DNA of 64,000 nt from Streptomyces aurantiogriseus (GTDB lineage: Bacteria > Actinomycetota > Actinomycetes > Streptomycetales > Streptomycetaceae), in the NCBI RefSeq assembly GCF_014649375.1, contig NZ_BMSX01000023.1:1-64000 (forward strand). The letters are read 5' to 3'. This document shows positions 1-7,743 of this stretch, one piece after another (the first letter of the stretch is position 1; the number at the start of each line of letters is the position of its first letter). A model generated the notes under the pieces. It did no database searches and was not told the DNA's origin. It saw only the letters and a list, made by a program, of their open reading frames with translations. Position numbers and translations under genes: made by a program.

Positions 1-108
1 CTGCTCCGCAGGAACGACGCGCCGACGCTACGCGTCGGTAAACCCGTCTCCGCTCCGCGGAGACGCCGGCCCCTCCGGGGCCATGTGATCCGCTCCGCGG
101 ATCACATG
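1..108. repeat. Cluster of perfect triloop hairpins
   Basis: Five perfect inverted repeats follow one another, each with a 3-nt loop: 1-11 (4-bp stem), 22-38 (7 bp, loop TAC), 45-65 (9 bp), 68-82 (6 bp) and 82-108 (12 bp); the others have loop TCC. On the minus strand the loops read GGA or GTA, the GNA type that forms exceptionally stable mini-hairpins and is known from the foldback palindromes of Streptomyces telomeres. The array may continue left of the window. Similar hairpins also occur in ordinary Streptomyces intergenic and plasmid DNA, so a telomeric role is only a possibility. Confidence 0.7.
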
Positions 109-194
109 CTGGGTCGTCGGTGCGGTGTCCCGCTCGCTCCGCGATGCGGATCACATGCTGGGTCGTCGGTGCGGTGTCCCGCTCGCTCCGCGAT
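97..194. repeat. 49-bp perfect tandem repeat, two copies
   Basis: Positions 97-145 and 146-194 are identical over 49 bp. Each unit starts with the right arm of the long hairpin and ends with a small hairpin TCGC-TCC-GCGA (134-144 and 183-193). The duplication looks recent because there are no differences between the copies. No coding function is apparent. Confidence 0.9.
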
Positions 195-535
195 CGGGCC
201 TCGCTCCGACTTCTCTGAGCTTGCTCAGTGTAAATAGTTTCGTGCATAGGTGGGTTAAAGAGCCGGATCGCTCCGCGACCGGCTCAGGCCAGCCGACAAA
301 ATGGGCCGAGTGGGAACGGTGGTGGGTTCGCGCAGTTTGACTGTTGGTCAGGTACCTGAATGACCGGGCTGGTTGAGAGGGATGTCGGCTTGAGGACCGC
401 TCCGCGCGACTGCCGATGCTCATGCTCAGCTTACAGGCTTGGCCTGCTTCCTTAGAGGAGAAACTATGGAAGGTTCGAGTTTGAGGTCTTCCCCGTTGTT
501 GGGTGAGCGGCAACGGCCTTCCGTTCTAGTTGTGC
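195..535. other. Noncoding stretch with further hairpins
   Basis: No gene is recognisable here. The stretch holds two more small inverted repeats, 215-228 (CTGAGC-TT-GCTCAG) and 260-285 (11-bp stem with one bulged A and again a TCC loop), plus a comparatively AT-rich segment near 228-260. The helicase gene ends at its right edge, so the hairpins could also act as its terminator. Confidence 0.5.
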
Positions 536-2941
536 TCAGGGCTCGTCGGCCGGGATGCTCCCGCGCCCGCCGAGGGTCTCGGACAACAACTGAGCCTGCT
601 TGCCTGGCAGTTGTCCGGCGTTGAGTTTGGTGCGGGCCTTGGCCAGCCAGGGTCCGATCATGACGCGCTCGCCATCGACTTCGATCCACTCGCGGGCTCC
701 GGGAGTGCGTCCCCATCGTTCGAGGAACAGGCCGAGGATGAGTGCAGTCTGCGCGAAGGTGCGCCTCCGTGGAGTGGTGGCCGCGCCCGTTCCGTCCTGA
801 CGGTTCAACGGAATACGGTCGGGGATGAGGTCGAGGCGTGTGAGTAGGTCCCGCTGGCCTGGGTCGAGTTGGTCCCAGGCGGTGAACTGGCGGTGCAGCC
901 AGGTGCCCGCCTTCACTCCGTGGATCACTGTGTCGCGGGCCAGCGTGCTGGGGTGGTTGCCGGCTTCGATGTGGCGTCGCAGCACGTGGTACTTACGGTG
1001 CCAGTCGGGGCCGTGCGGGAGATTCCAATCCGGGTCGAGGGCGGCGAGCCGGGCTACCCGTCCGGGGGCGAGGCGGCCTTTGCGGGCCAGTGCGCGCTGG
1101 TCGATGAGGAACTGGCCGCCGGGTTCTTGCGCGGGAATGGCGAGGTGGCCCTGCTCAGCGTGGTAGGCCTCTACTGTGGCCATGTGGCCCTGCCAGGCGG
1201 CCTCGTGCTCGTCCCAGATCATGCCGAGCGCCTCGAGTTCGGCGATCCAGCTCTCTTCCAGGGCACCGGCTTGGTAGGCGGTGCGCTGGCCGGTGATGTA
1301 GGCGCCCAGCCGGTAGCCGTAGGCGTCTTCATAGCCGGTCGGTACGCGCAGGTGGCCGTGCTCGGCTCGGTAGCGCAGGGCGGCGGCGAGTCCGGCACGG
1401 CGTGGGGCGGACAAGACGGCGCCGCCCGCGGGCCACACCAGCAGGTCCAGGGCGTGGGCGATCGCTGCGGGATCGAGGGTGAAGTCGAAGCGGAAGCGGC
1501 GGGTGATGTAGGTGTGGGTGTCTCGGGCGGGGTGGGTGTTCTTGCCGCGCGGGGCGCGGGCGGCAATCGTCTGGTCGTGGTGGCGTAGGGCGGCGGTGAC
1601 CAGCCAGAGCGCTTCGTACGGGGTGCCGAGAAGGTCTGTGGGGTCAGCGCCGGGCGGGATGTAGGCGGGGATGACCAGGCTGGCCGTCTTGGCAGTGAGG
1701 GTGGGGGGTTTGCGCAGGGCGCGGCCAAGGGCCTGGACGATGCGGCGGACGCTGCCGGTGCGGTCGGCGAAGACGACGGCGTCGACGGCCGGAAGGTCGA
1801 CGCCCTCGCCGAGGATCTTGGCGTTGGCCAGCACGCCGCGGCGTGCGGTGGTGAAGCGGGCGAGGATGTCGGCGCGCTGGTGGGGGCTGTGGGTGCCGTC
1901 GATGGACTCGATGCTCAGTTGGTCGGCCCAGTCGGGGCGCTGGTCATCGGGCAGAGTGCGCAGGGTGTGGCGGAGCTGGCGGGCGAAGTCGGCGGCGTCG
2001 GCGATCTGCTGGAAGTACACGAACACGTGCTTCAGGTCCTGCTCTCGCATGGCTTTGAGGATGGCCAGATGCAGGGCGGTGGTGCGGCGTGCAGTGGGTC
2101 CGGCTTCTGGATCGGTGAGCGCGGTGCGCAGTTCGTCGTCGGTGACGGTGGGCACGACGAGCTGGTAGTCGGCCAGGACACCGTCGTCGATGGCGTCGGC
2201 GTGGGAGTAGGTGTGCAGGCGGGGGCCGAAGATCTTCGGCTGGTCCATGGTGGCCAGCAGCGTGGGGTCGTCCCAGTGCGGGGCCGTCGCGGTCGTGCGT
2301 TTGGGGGTTGGGCCGGTGGTGGGTGGCTCGGCCAGGCGCGGTGCCTCCCACACGTAGGGGGTGGCGGTGAGGTAGAGACGGCGGTCGGCCGGGATACGGC
2401 TGTTGTCGTGCAGCACGGTCCAGTTCTTGGTCCAGGTGCCGGCCGTGGCGTGGGCCTCGTCAACGACCAGGAGGTCGAAGACGGGGGCGGGGAAGACGGC
2501 GGAGTGCTGGGCTTCCTCGATTTTGGACAGGGAGTCGAAGGTGAAGAACACCGTCGCTCGGGGGTTGCGGGCCAGCCAGTAGGCCAGGTACTCCCCCGCG
2601 TTGGTGGAATCGGCCTCGGCTGCGGCCAGCACCGGATGTGAAGTGGCGCGCAGCGACGAGACAGTGATCATCGGCTCGCAGCGAAGGTCGGCGCGGGCGG
2701 CGGCCGCCCACTGGGCGACCAGGTCCAGGCTCGGCACTGCCACCGCCAGATGCCGCACTCCCAGCTCCTCGGAGGCACGCAACGCAAGGAGGGTCTTACC
2801 GGTGCCGCAGGCCGAGACGACGTGGCCGCGGGTGTGCGGGCGGCGCAGGTGGCGGACCGTGTTGGCAATGCCCTCCTGCTGATCGGTGCGCAGGGCCGGG
2901 CGGGCGGGGTGCTGGGGGTTTGCGGGGCTGGAGGGCGTCAC
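536..2941 (-). CDS. DEAD/DEAH-type helicase with helicase-associated (HA) repeats
   Basis: Superfamily 2 helicase of about 801 residues. Walker A ACGTGKT is at residues 44-50, DEAH at 161-164, and LTATP follows as motif III. A C-terminal RecA-like domain comes next, then several HA repeats (blocks with HGHL and LGxW/LGMIWD-like patterns) in the last 270 residues. Such proteins are common on Streptomyces chromosome arms and plasmids; their substrate is mostly unknown. The chosen GTG start at 2941 has a GAGGA ribosome site six bases upstream and gives the short N-terminus usual for the family. The frame stays open to a TTG at 3121, which would add 60 low-complexity residues. Confidence 0.8.
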   Translation of the reverse strand: MTPSSPANPQHPARPALRTDQQEGIANTVRHLRRPHTRGHVVSACGTGKTLLALRASEELGVRHLAVAVPSLDLVAQWAAAARADLRCEPMITVSSLRATSHPVLAAAEADSTNAGEYLAYWLARNPRATVFFTFDSLSKIEEAQHSAVFPAPVFDLLVVDEAHATAGTWTKNWTVLHDNSRIPADRRLYLTATPYVWEAPRLAEPPTTGPTPKRTTATAPHWDDPTLLATMDQPKIFGPRLHTYSHADAIDDGVLADYQLVVPTVTDDELRTALTDPEAGPTARRTTALHLAILKAMREQDLKHVFVYFQQIADAADFARQLRHTLRTLPDDQRPDWADQLSIESIDGTHSPHQRADILARFTTARRGVLANAKILGEGVDLPAVDAVVFADRTGSVRRIVQALGRALRKPPTLTAKTASLVIPAYIPPGADPTDLLGTPYEALWLVTAALRHHDQTIAARAPRGKNTHPARDTHTYITRRFRFDFTLDPAAIAHALDLLVWPAGGAVLSAPRRAGLAAALRYRAEHGHLRVPTGYEDAYGYRLGAYITGQRTAYQAGALEESWIAELEALGMIWDEHEAAWQGHMATVEAYHAEQGHLAIPAQEPGGQFLIDQRALARKGRLAPGRVARLAALDPDWNLPHGPDWHRKYHVLRRHIEAGNHPSTLARDTVIHGVKAGTWLHRQFTAWDQLDPGQRDLLTRLDLIPDRIPLNRQDGTGAATTPRRRTFAQTALILGLFLERWGRTPGAREWIEVDGERVMIGPWLAKARTKLNAGQLPGKQAQLLSETLGGRGSIPADEP

Positions 2942-3159
2942 CTGTGTCCTCGACGTACAGCGCGGGCAGGGAAGGTAGCCATTCTGGCCTGAGGGAGTGA
3001 CTCTGTGTGGGGTGATTCCCGCGCTTCCGGGTTGGTGGTCCGAGGCAGTACTTCCCGGATTATTTTCATCGGCTGACACAGCCCGTGTCGTGGTTCTCCG
3101 AGCCGGAGCCTGTCTTGCCAACCGCCCAATCGCCGGGCACGAGGCTACGTTGAACTGCC

Positions 3160-3458
3160 GGACGAAGGCCTGATCGTTACGGACCGTCTTGGCCAGGTCG
3201 GCGGCGCGCTCGGTACCTCGGTGCTCGTCTCCTCATCAGCAGCCGTGTCGGCTGCACACTCACCGACTCGCTGACCGGCGCGGGCGTGCCCGACGTCGTC
3301 GCCGGGCGCCTGGAGGAGGCGAAGGACGCGGCAGCCACACCGCCTTCATGAACGGCGTCCACACCGCCGTTCTCGTCACCGGCGTCCTCGCCCACCGCGC
3401 CGACCGCGCCGAGCCGCACCTGGCACGCACCGTGGGGATCATCCGGTCGGCGATCTGA
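3160..3458 (+). pseudogene. C-terminal remnant of an EmrB/QacA-type MFS transporter, frameshifted
   Basis: Reading three frames in turn gives a typical MFS drug-transporter tail: QVGGALGTSVLVS, then LISSRVGCTLTDSLTGAGVP, then AFMNGVHTAVLVTGVLA. Frame changes lie near 3231 and 3336. Everything upstream of the last one or two membrane segments is missing. It is therefore a decayed remnant with no intact product. It sits between the helicase and the HbpS-like gene and marks a recombination scar at the edge of the aromatic module. Confidence 0.7.
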
Positions 3459-3523
3459 GAATCAGGGACCGCGGCACTCCGGCGACGCCCCCGGTTGCCT
3501 CTGACTCACCAGGCGGAAAGCGC

Positions 3524-3946
3524 CTACGCGACGATCTTCGTGACGGAGTCACGAGCCTGGTTCGCGATGCGGTCGTCCGTGGTGTCGTCCGCCCCGCCCA
3601 CCCCGATGGCGCCGATGACCTCCCCGTCGGCCGTCACGATCGGCACGCCGCCGGCCACCGGCAGAAGGTTGGAGTCGACCAGGTGGGGAGGTGCCACCTG
3701 CATCTGAGGGGATGCGGCGAAGGCCGCGAACTTGGCTGTCGGGACACCGCTCACCGCCGAGGTATAGGCCTTGCGTCGCGCGGTCTCCACACCGAGCAGG
3801 CCCACGCCGTCGTCGCTGAGAAGGACCTTGGTGACTCCACTGCGGTTGACCACGACGGCGCACACCTGGTGCCCCTCGGCCCTTCCCGCTTCCAGCGCGG
3901 CGAGTGCGGCGCCGTGGGCGATCTCGTAGCTGAGAGGCTCTCGCAT
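3524..3946 (-). CDS. GlcG/HbpS family (DUF336) protein
   Basis: Protein of 140 residues covering one DUF336 domain, the fold of the heme-binding extracellular protein HbpS and of GlcG. Typical stretches are ALEAGRAEGHQVCAVVV near the N-terminus and the Gly-rich VTADGEVIGAIGVGGA near the C-terminus. Family members bind heme or cobalamin or are found with aromatic and glycolate catabolism; the exact role here is unknown. No signal peptide is visible. The start at 3946 has a GGGAAGGGA ribosome site; the frame extends to 4090 but would cross the ATGTGAA repeats. The gene lies downstream of the TetR gene, and those repeats in its promoter region suggest TetR control. Confidence 0.75.
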   Translation of the reverse strand: MREPLSYEIAHGAALAALEAGRAEGHQVCAVVVNRSGVTKVLLSDDGVGLLGVETARRKAYTSAVSGVPTAKFAAFAASPQMQVAPPHLVDSNLLPVAGGVPIVTADGEVIGAIGVGGADDTTDDRIANQARDSVTKIVA

Positions 3947-4027
3947 GGGGCGGTCCCTTCCCTGGGCGGCCGCATGCTGGAGCGGCCGTCTTCCGTGACG
4001 GAGGCCCAGTATGTCGTCGCCAACCCC

Positions 4028-4058
4028 TGAATGTGAAGTGGTGCTCGCATTCACATCA
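4028..4058. promoter_or_regulatory. Candidate TetR operator (ATGTGAA inverted pair)
   Basis: ATGTGAA at 4031-4037 and its reverse complement TTCACAT at 4050-4056 form an inverted pair 12 bases apart, upstream of the HbpS-like gene. The same heptamer recurs at 4809-4815 in front of the Rieske gene, on the other side of the TetR gene. Confidence 0.45.
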
Positions 4059-4070
4059 GGAAACCGCGGC

Positions 4071-4712
4071 TCACCGCGCCGGCGTGCCAAGCAGGTACAG
4101 GCAGGCGACGTCCACCAGTTCGTCGGTGAGCTGACGCCACGTCAGCGGCCGGTCGGACTCGAAGAGATCGCCGTACAGCACACGGCTCTGACAGGTCCCG
4201 TAGATCAGGCGGTAGACGACGTCCAGGCGCCGCTCCGGATCCGGCGCGTCGACCATCGGCATGATCGGCTCCAGGAACCCGCGGAAGACGCGGTCGGCGT
4301 CGATGGCGGCCTCCGACCCGACGCGGGCCACCGCAGGATCGGTCGCGCCCGCGGCCAGGAAGACGCGCATCAGCCGCTCGTGCGCCTGGTAGGTCTCGGT
4401 CAGCCCGGTGACCGCCGAGGCGACCAGCGCGGTCGGCTCCGTGCCCATCGGGGCGAAGCGGCGGACGATGTCGGCGTTGAACTGCTCGATCATGTCGTGC
4501 TGCAGGGCCGCGATCAGGCGGTCCTTGTCGCCGAACCGCCGGTAGACGCTGCCGACCGAGGCGCCGGCGCGGGAGGCGACAGCCGCGACGGTGAGCGCCT
4601 CGGTGCCGCCCTCTTCGAGGAGGGCCGTGCCCGCGTCCAGGATTCGCTGCCGGGTCAGCCGGCTGCGGGCCTGCTGCGCCCGCGGCAGATCGAGTGACGG
4701 TTCGGTACTCAC
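4071..4712 (-). CDS. TetR family transcriptional regulator
   Basis: Regulator of 213 residues. The N-terminal helix-turn-helix spans about residues 20-65 (TRQRILDAGTALLEEGG, then VASRAGASVGSVYRRFGDKDRL), followed by a ligand-binding domain of usual length. It starts with GTG at 4712 and is divergent from the Rieske operon, with 212 bp between. Its likely role is local repression of that operon and perhaps of the DUF336 gene. The inducer would be the aromatic substrate or an intermediate; this is inference from position and from the shared ATGTGAA motifs. Confidence 0.85.
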   Translation of the reverse strand: MSTEPSLDLPRAQQARSRLTRQRILDAGTALLEEGGTEALTVAAVASRAGASVGSVYRRFGDKDRLIAALQHDMIEQFNADIVRRFAPMGTEPTALVASAVTGLTETYQAHERLMRVFLAAGATDPAVARVGSEAAIDADRVFRGFLEPIMPMVDAPDPERRLDVVYRLIYGTCQSRVLYGDLFESDRPLTWRQLTDELVDVACLYLLGTPAR

Positions 4713-4804
4713 CGTCCCAGCCTATACACCGCCGGGATCCGCCCCGGCGGCATGCCCGCCCAGCCGACCCGTGAACACGGCTCTTGACGCCCGAGCGACG
4801 TAAT

Positions 4805-4817
4805 GCGAATGTGAATC
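4805..4817. promoter_or_regulatory. ATGTGAA motif in the TetR/Rieske promoter region
   Basis: GCGAATGTGAATC contains the heptamer ATGTGAA found twice upstream of the DUF336 gene. It lies about 110 bp upstream of the Rieske start in the divergent intergenic region, where a shared operator would be expected. No perfect palindrome is present at this copy. Confidence 0.35.
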
Positions 4818-4924
4818 TCGAATCCTATTTGAGGACCGCACACGGCGATGCCCTCGCAGGCGATCCCCCACAGCCCCTGCACGCACCCCCGGCTGTGCGC
4901 CCGAGCCGCACGGGAGACAGCACC

Positions 4925-6220
4925 ATGACCACCACGTCAGAGATCGACACCGGCACGGCCTACGGCCGCCCGAAGCCCTCGTACAACGCCCGCCTCCGCG
5001 AGGTCGGCCCCGGCACTCCCATGGGCGAGGCGCTGCGCCGCTACTGGCACCCCGTCGCCAGCTCGGAGACGCTCGTCGCCGGGGCCCTGCCGCAGAAGAC
5101 CCGCGTGCTGGGCGAGGACCTGGTCGTGTTCCGGGACGGGCAGGGCAGGCCCGGTGTCGTGATCGAGCGCTGCACCCACCGCGGCGCCAGCCTCTACTAC
5201 GGCCGTGTCGAGGAGGACGGCATCCGCTGCTGCTACCACGGCTGGAAGTTCGACGTCGAGGGCCGCTGTATCGAGCAGGCCTGCGAGCCGGCGCTGGGGC
5301 GTAGGCGCGACGCCGCACGTCAGCCCTGGTACCCCGTCCAGGAGCGCTACGGCCTGGTCTTCGTCTACATGGGCCCGCCGGAGCTCAAGCCCGAACTCCC
5401 CCGCTACGACGCGCTGGAGGACCCGGCGGAGGACGAGAAGTACTTCGCCGCCTGGCCGGTCCCGCACGCGGCGGTCCTCGGCATGCCGGCCGACTTCAGC
5501 TGGCTCAACATCTACGAGAACTCCGCCGACCCCACGCACGTCACCTGGCTGCACTCCACGCACAGCGGCTACCAGATGCTGGGCGCCGGCACCTTCGGCT
5601 ACCCGGAGAACTTCTTCGACCCGGCCACCATCGCCGAGCGTCTGACGTACGAGCGCACCGACCACGGTGTGAAGTACACCCAGCGGTTCGAGGTTGAGGG
5701 CGAGGACGGCGAGGTCACCGAGTACGGCTTCGCGGTCGAGCAGCACCTTCCCAACGTGTTCGGCCTGCCGGACTACGTGAAGGTGACCCCCGACGCGCGG
5801 CCGGACCAGCTGCTGTGGGTCGTGCCCTCCGACGACACCAGCCACCGGCTCTTCTTCTCGATTCGCACCAACGACCCCGAGCGCATGGTCCGCTTCGTCA
5901 TCGGCATCACGCAGAACGGCAAGCAGAACCACGAGCTGACCGACGAGGAGCACCAGAAGTTCCCCGGTGACACGGAGGCGCAAGGCTCGCAGGGAGCGAT
6001 CACCCTGGACTCCGAGGAGACCCTGGCCACCGGAGACCGCGGCGTCGTCATGCTGCGTCGGATGCTTCTGACCATGGCCGACGACGTCGAGGCCGGGCGG
6101 GACCCGATCAACATCATCCGTGACGCGTCGGAGGTCCACCACACCCAGTCCGGCCTGTTCACCATCGGCAAGCGCCCGGCGAACGACGGCGCCGACGCCA
6201 CCGCCACGGCTGGAATCTGA
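4925..6220 (+). CDS. Rieske non-heme iron oxygenase, oxygenase component
   Basis: Protein of 431 residues in the phthalate-dioxygenase/O-demethylase branch of Rieske oxygenases. The [2Fe-2S] ligands are C83, H85, C102 and H105 (CTH...CCYH). The mononuclear iron site is seen as E198-D202-H205-H210 in ENSADPTHVTWLH. It would hydroxylate or O-demethylate an aromatic ring with electrons from the next gene product. The ATG at 4925 follows GGGAGA; an upstream in-frame extension to 4784 lacks similarity to the family. It opens an operon with reductase, NTF2 protein and aldehyde dehydrogenase. The substrate cannot be read from sequence. Confidence 0.9.
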   Translation: MTTTSEIDTGTAYGRPKPSYNARLREVGPGTPMGEALRRYWHPVASSETLVAGALPQKTRVLGEDLVVFRDGQGRPGVVIERCTHRGASLYYGRVEEDGIRCCYHGWKFDVEGRCIEQACEPALGRRRDAARQPWYPVQERYGLVFVYMGPPELKPELPRYDALEDPAEDEKYFAAWPVPHAAVLGMPADFSWLNIYENSADPTHVTWLHSTHSGYQMLGAGTFGYPENFFDPATIAERLTYERTDHGVKYTQRFEVEGEDGEVTEYGFAVEQHLPNVFGLPDYVKVTPDARPDQLLWVVPSDDTSHRLFFSIRTNDPERMVRFVIGITQNGKQNHELTDEEHQKFPGDTEAQGSQGAITLDSEETLATGDRGVVMLRRMLLTMADDVEAGRDPINIIRDASEVHHTQSGLFTIGKRPANDGADATATAGI

Positions 6221-6229
6221 GCGAGCACC

Positions 6230-7192
6230 ATGAACGACGAGTGGCTCGACACCATCGTGGTCGCCCGGTACGACGCGACGGCCCGCATCGTGGTGCTCGA
6301 CCTGAGCAGTCCCGCCGGCGCCGAGCTCCCGGAGTTCGCCGCCGGCGCCCATGTCGACGTACTCGTGGACAGCGCCGCCGGGCTTGTCCGCCAGTACTCC
6401 CTGTGCGGGCCGCCGCACGATCGCACCCGGTACCGGCTGGCCGTACTGGCCGAGACGGCGTCACGCGGCGGCTCCCTCGGGATGCACCGGCTTCGCGCGG
6501 GCGACAGGCTGCGCATCTCCCGTCCGCGCAACAGGTTCGGAGTCGCGGACCGGGCTCGCCGCCACGTGCTGATGGCCGGCGGTATCGGCGTCACGCCCCT
6601 GCTGGCGATGGCGCACGCGCTCCGCGTCGCGGGGGCGGAGTACGAACTGCACTACTGCGCTCGAAACCGCGCGGAGGCGGCGTTCCTCGAAGAGCTGGAA
6701 CTCGACCCCCGCGTACGACTCCACTTCGACGACGAACAGGACGACAAGCGCTTGAGCATCGCCGCCGACCTCGGCCCGCCCGACCCCGACACGGCGATCT
6801 ACGTCTGCGGGCCCGGCGGCTTCATGGACTTCGTGATCTCCTCCGCACAGACAGCGGGTTGGCCCGCCGAGGCGATCCACAAGGAGCGCTTCGCACCCAT
6901 GCAGGACGCCGAAGCGCACACGGCCGGCGGGACCTTCACCGTGCGGCTCGCCAAGACCGGCGGCGAGTACGAGGTCAAGGACGGCGAGAGCGTCCTCGAC
7001 GTCCTGCTCGCGCGCGGCATCGACGCCCCCTACTCCTGCCAGCAGGGGATCTGCGGTGAGTGCATCGTGCGCGTGCTCGCCGGGGAACCCGATCACCGCG
7101 ACGACATCCTGACGGACCGGGAACGCGCCGACGGAATGTTCACCACGTGCTCGTCCCGAGCACTCTCACCGACTCTGGAGCTGGACCTATGA
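6230..7192 (+). CDS. Phthalate-dioxygenase-type reductase (FMN, NAD, [2Fe-2S])
   Basis: Electron-transfer partner of the Rieske oxygenase, 320 residues. Domain order is FMN-binding barrel (RQYSL near 63), NAD-binding domain (GGIGVTP near 118, CGPGGFMD near 195) and a C-terminal plant-type ferredoxin (PYSCQQGICGEC with a further Cys in FTTCSSRA). This is the class IA order (VanB, phthalate dioxygenase reductase). It starts nine bases after the oxygenase and its stop overlaps the next start (ATGA), so the three genes are translationally coupled. Confidence 0.9.
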   Translation: MNDEWLDTIVVARYDATARIVVLDLSSPAGAELPEFAAGAHVDVLVDSAAGLVRQYSLCGPPHDRTRYRLAVLAETASRGGSLGMHRLRAGDRLRISRPRNRFGVADRARRHVLMAGGIGVTPLLAMAHALRVAGAEYELHYCARNRAEAAFLEELELDPRVRLHFDDEQDDKRLSIAADLGPPDPDTAIYVCGPGGFMDFVISSAQTAGWPAEAIHKERFAPMQDAEAHTAGGTFTVRLAKTGGEYEVKDGESVLDVLLARGIDAPYSCQQGICGECIVRVLAGEPDHRDDILTDRERADGMFTTCSSRALSPTLELDL

Positions 7193-7590
7193 CCACGTCC
7201 ACCGCGTCCTCCACGACCATCGAGGCGGTCGAACAGGCGGAAGCCGCATGGCTCGTCGCTCTCGTCGATGGCGAGAAGGCGATGACCGCCCTCATGCTCG
7301 ACGACAGCCACGTCGTCCACGGCCCGGTCGGGAAGATCGACGACCGGGAGGCCTTCGCCCACTTCGCCTCGACACGCCGCCGCACCGTCTTCGCCAAGGC
7401 CGAGGCGCTCGCCATCACGCTGCGCGGCAACACCGCGATCACCACGTGTCTCCAGGAGATGCACATCGTCTTCGACGAGAACCTCCCGCCGTTCCCGGTC
7501 CAGGAAGCCGTGACGCGCGTGTGGGAGAAGACCGCCGAGGGCTGGCGCCTGGCGCACATGCACCAGGCAAAGCGCATGCCGCCGGCCTGA
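7189..7590 (+). CDS. NTF2-fold (SnoaL/DUF4440-like) protein
   Basis: Small protein of 133 residues with the NTF2/SnoaL-like pattern: N-terminal helices, then HVVHGPVG, then the terminal strand GWRLAHMHQ. The fold serves in dehydratases, isomerases and cyclases, and as a binding module. A paralogue is at 32135-32554; both share QAEAAWLVAL, VHGPVG and GWRL-HM. The start overlaps the stop of the reductase, so it is co-translated with the Rieske system. It may act on the unstable dihydroxylated product; this is inference. Confidence 0.75.
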   Translation: MTTSTASSTTIEAVEQAEAAWLVALVDGEKAMTALMLDDSHVVHGPVGKIDDREAFAHFASTRRRTVFAKAEALAITLRGNTAITTCLQEMHIVFDENLPPFPVQEAVTRVWEKTAEGWRLAHMHQAKRMPPA

Positions 7591-7743
7591 CACGCGGACG
7601 GTCGGCGGCCATGTCCTGCCACCGCTGTTCGATGAACGGACAAGAGGGTTCAGGACGGGCCGCCGACCGAAGAGAGTTCGACATACAGGGTTCCTGCGGC
7701 GATCGACGACGATCGCCGCTGTTGTGGAGGCGAGGCGACAACA

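Noticed and set aside
97..194. Possible CRISPR array
   Set aside because: Two directly adjoining 49-bp copies without spacers and no cas genes; it is a simple tandem duplication.
2942..3121. N-terminal extension of the helicase to a TTG start
   Set aside because: The extra 60 residues are low-complexity and unlike the family, and the GTG at 2941 has a good ribosome site. The extension remains possible.
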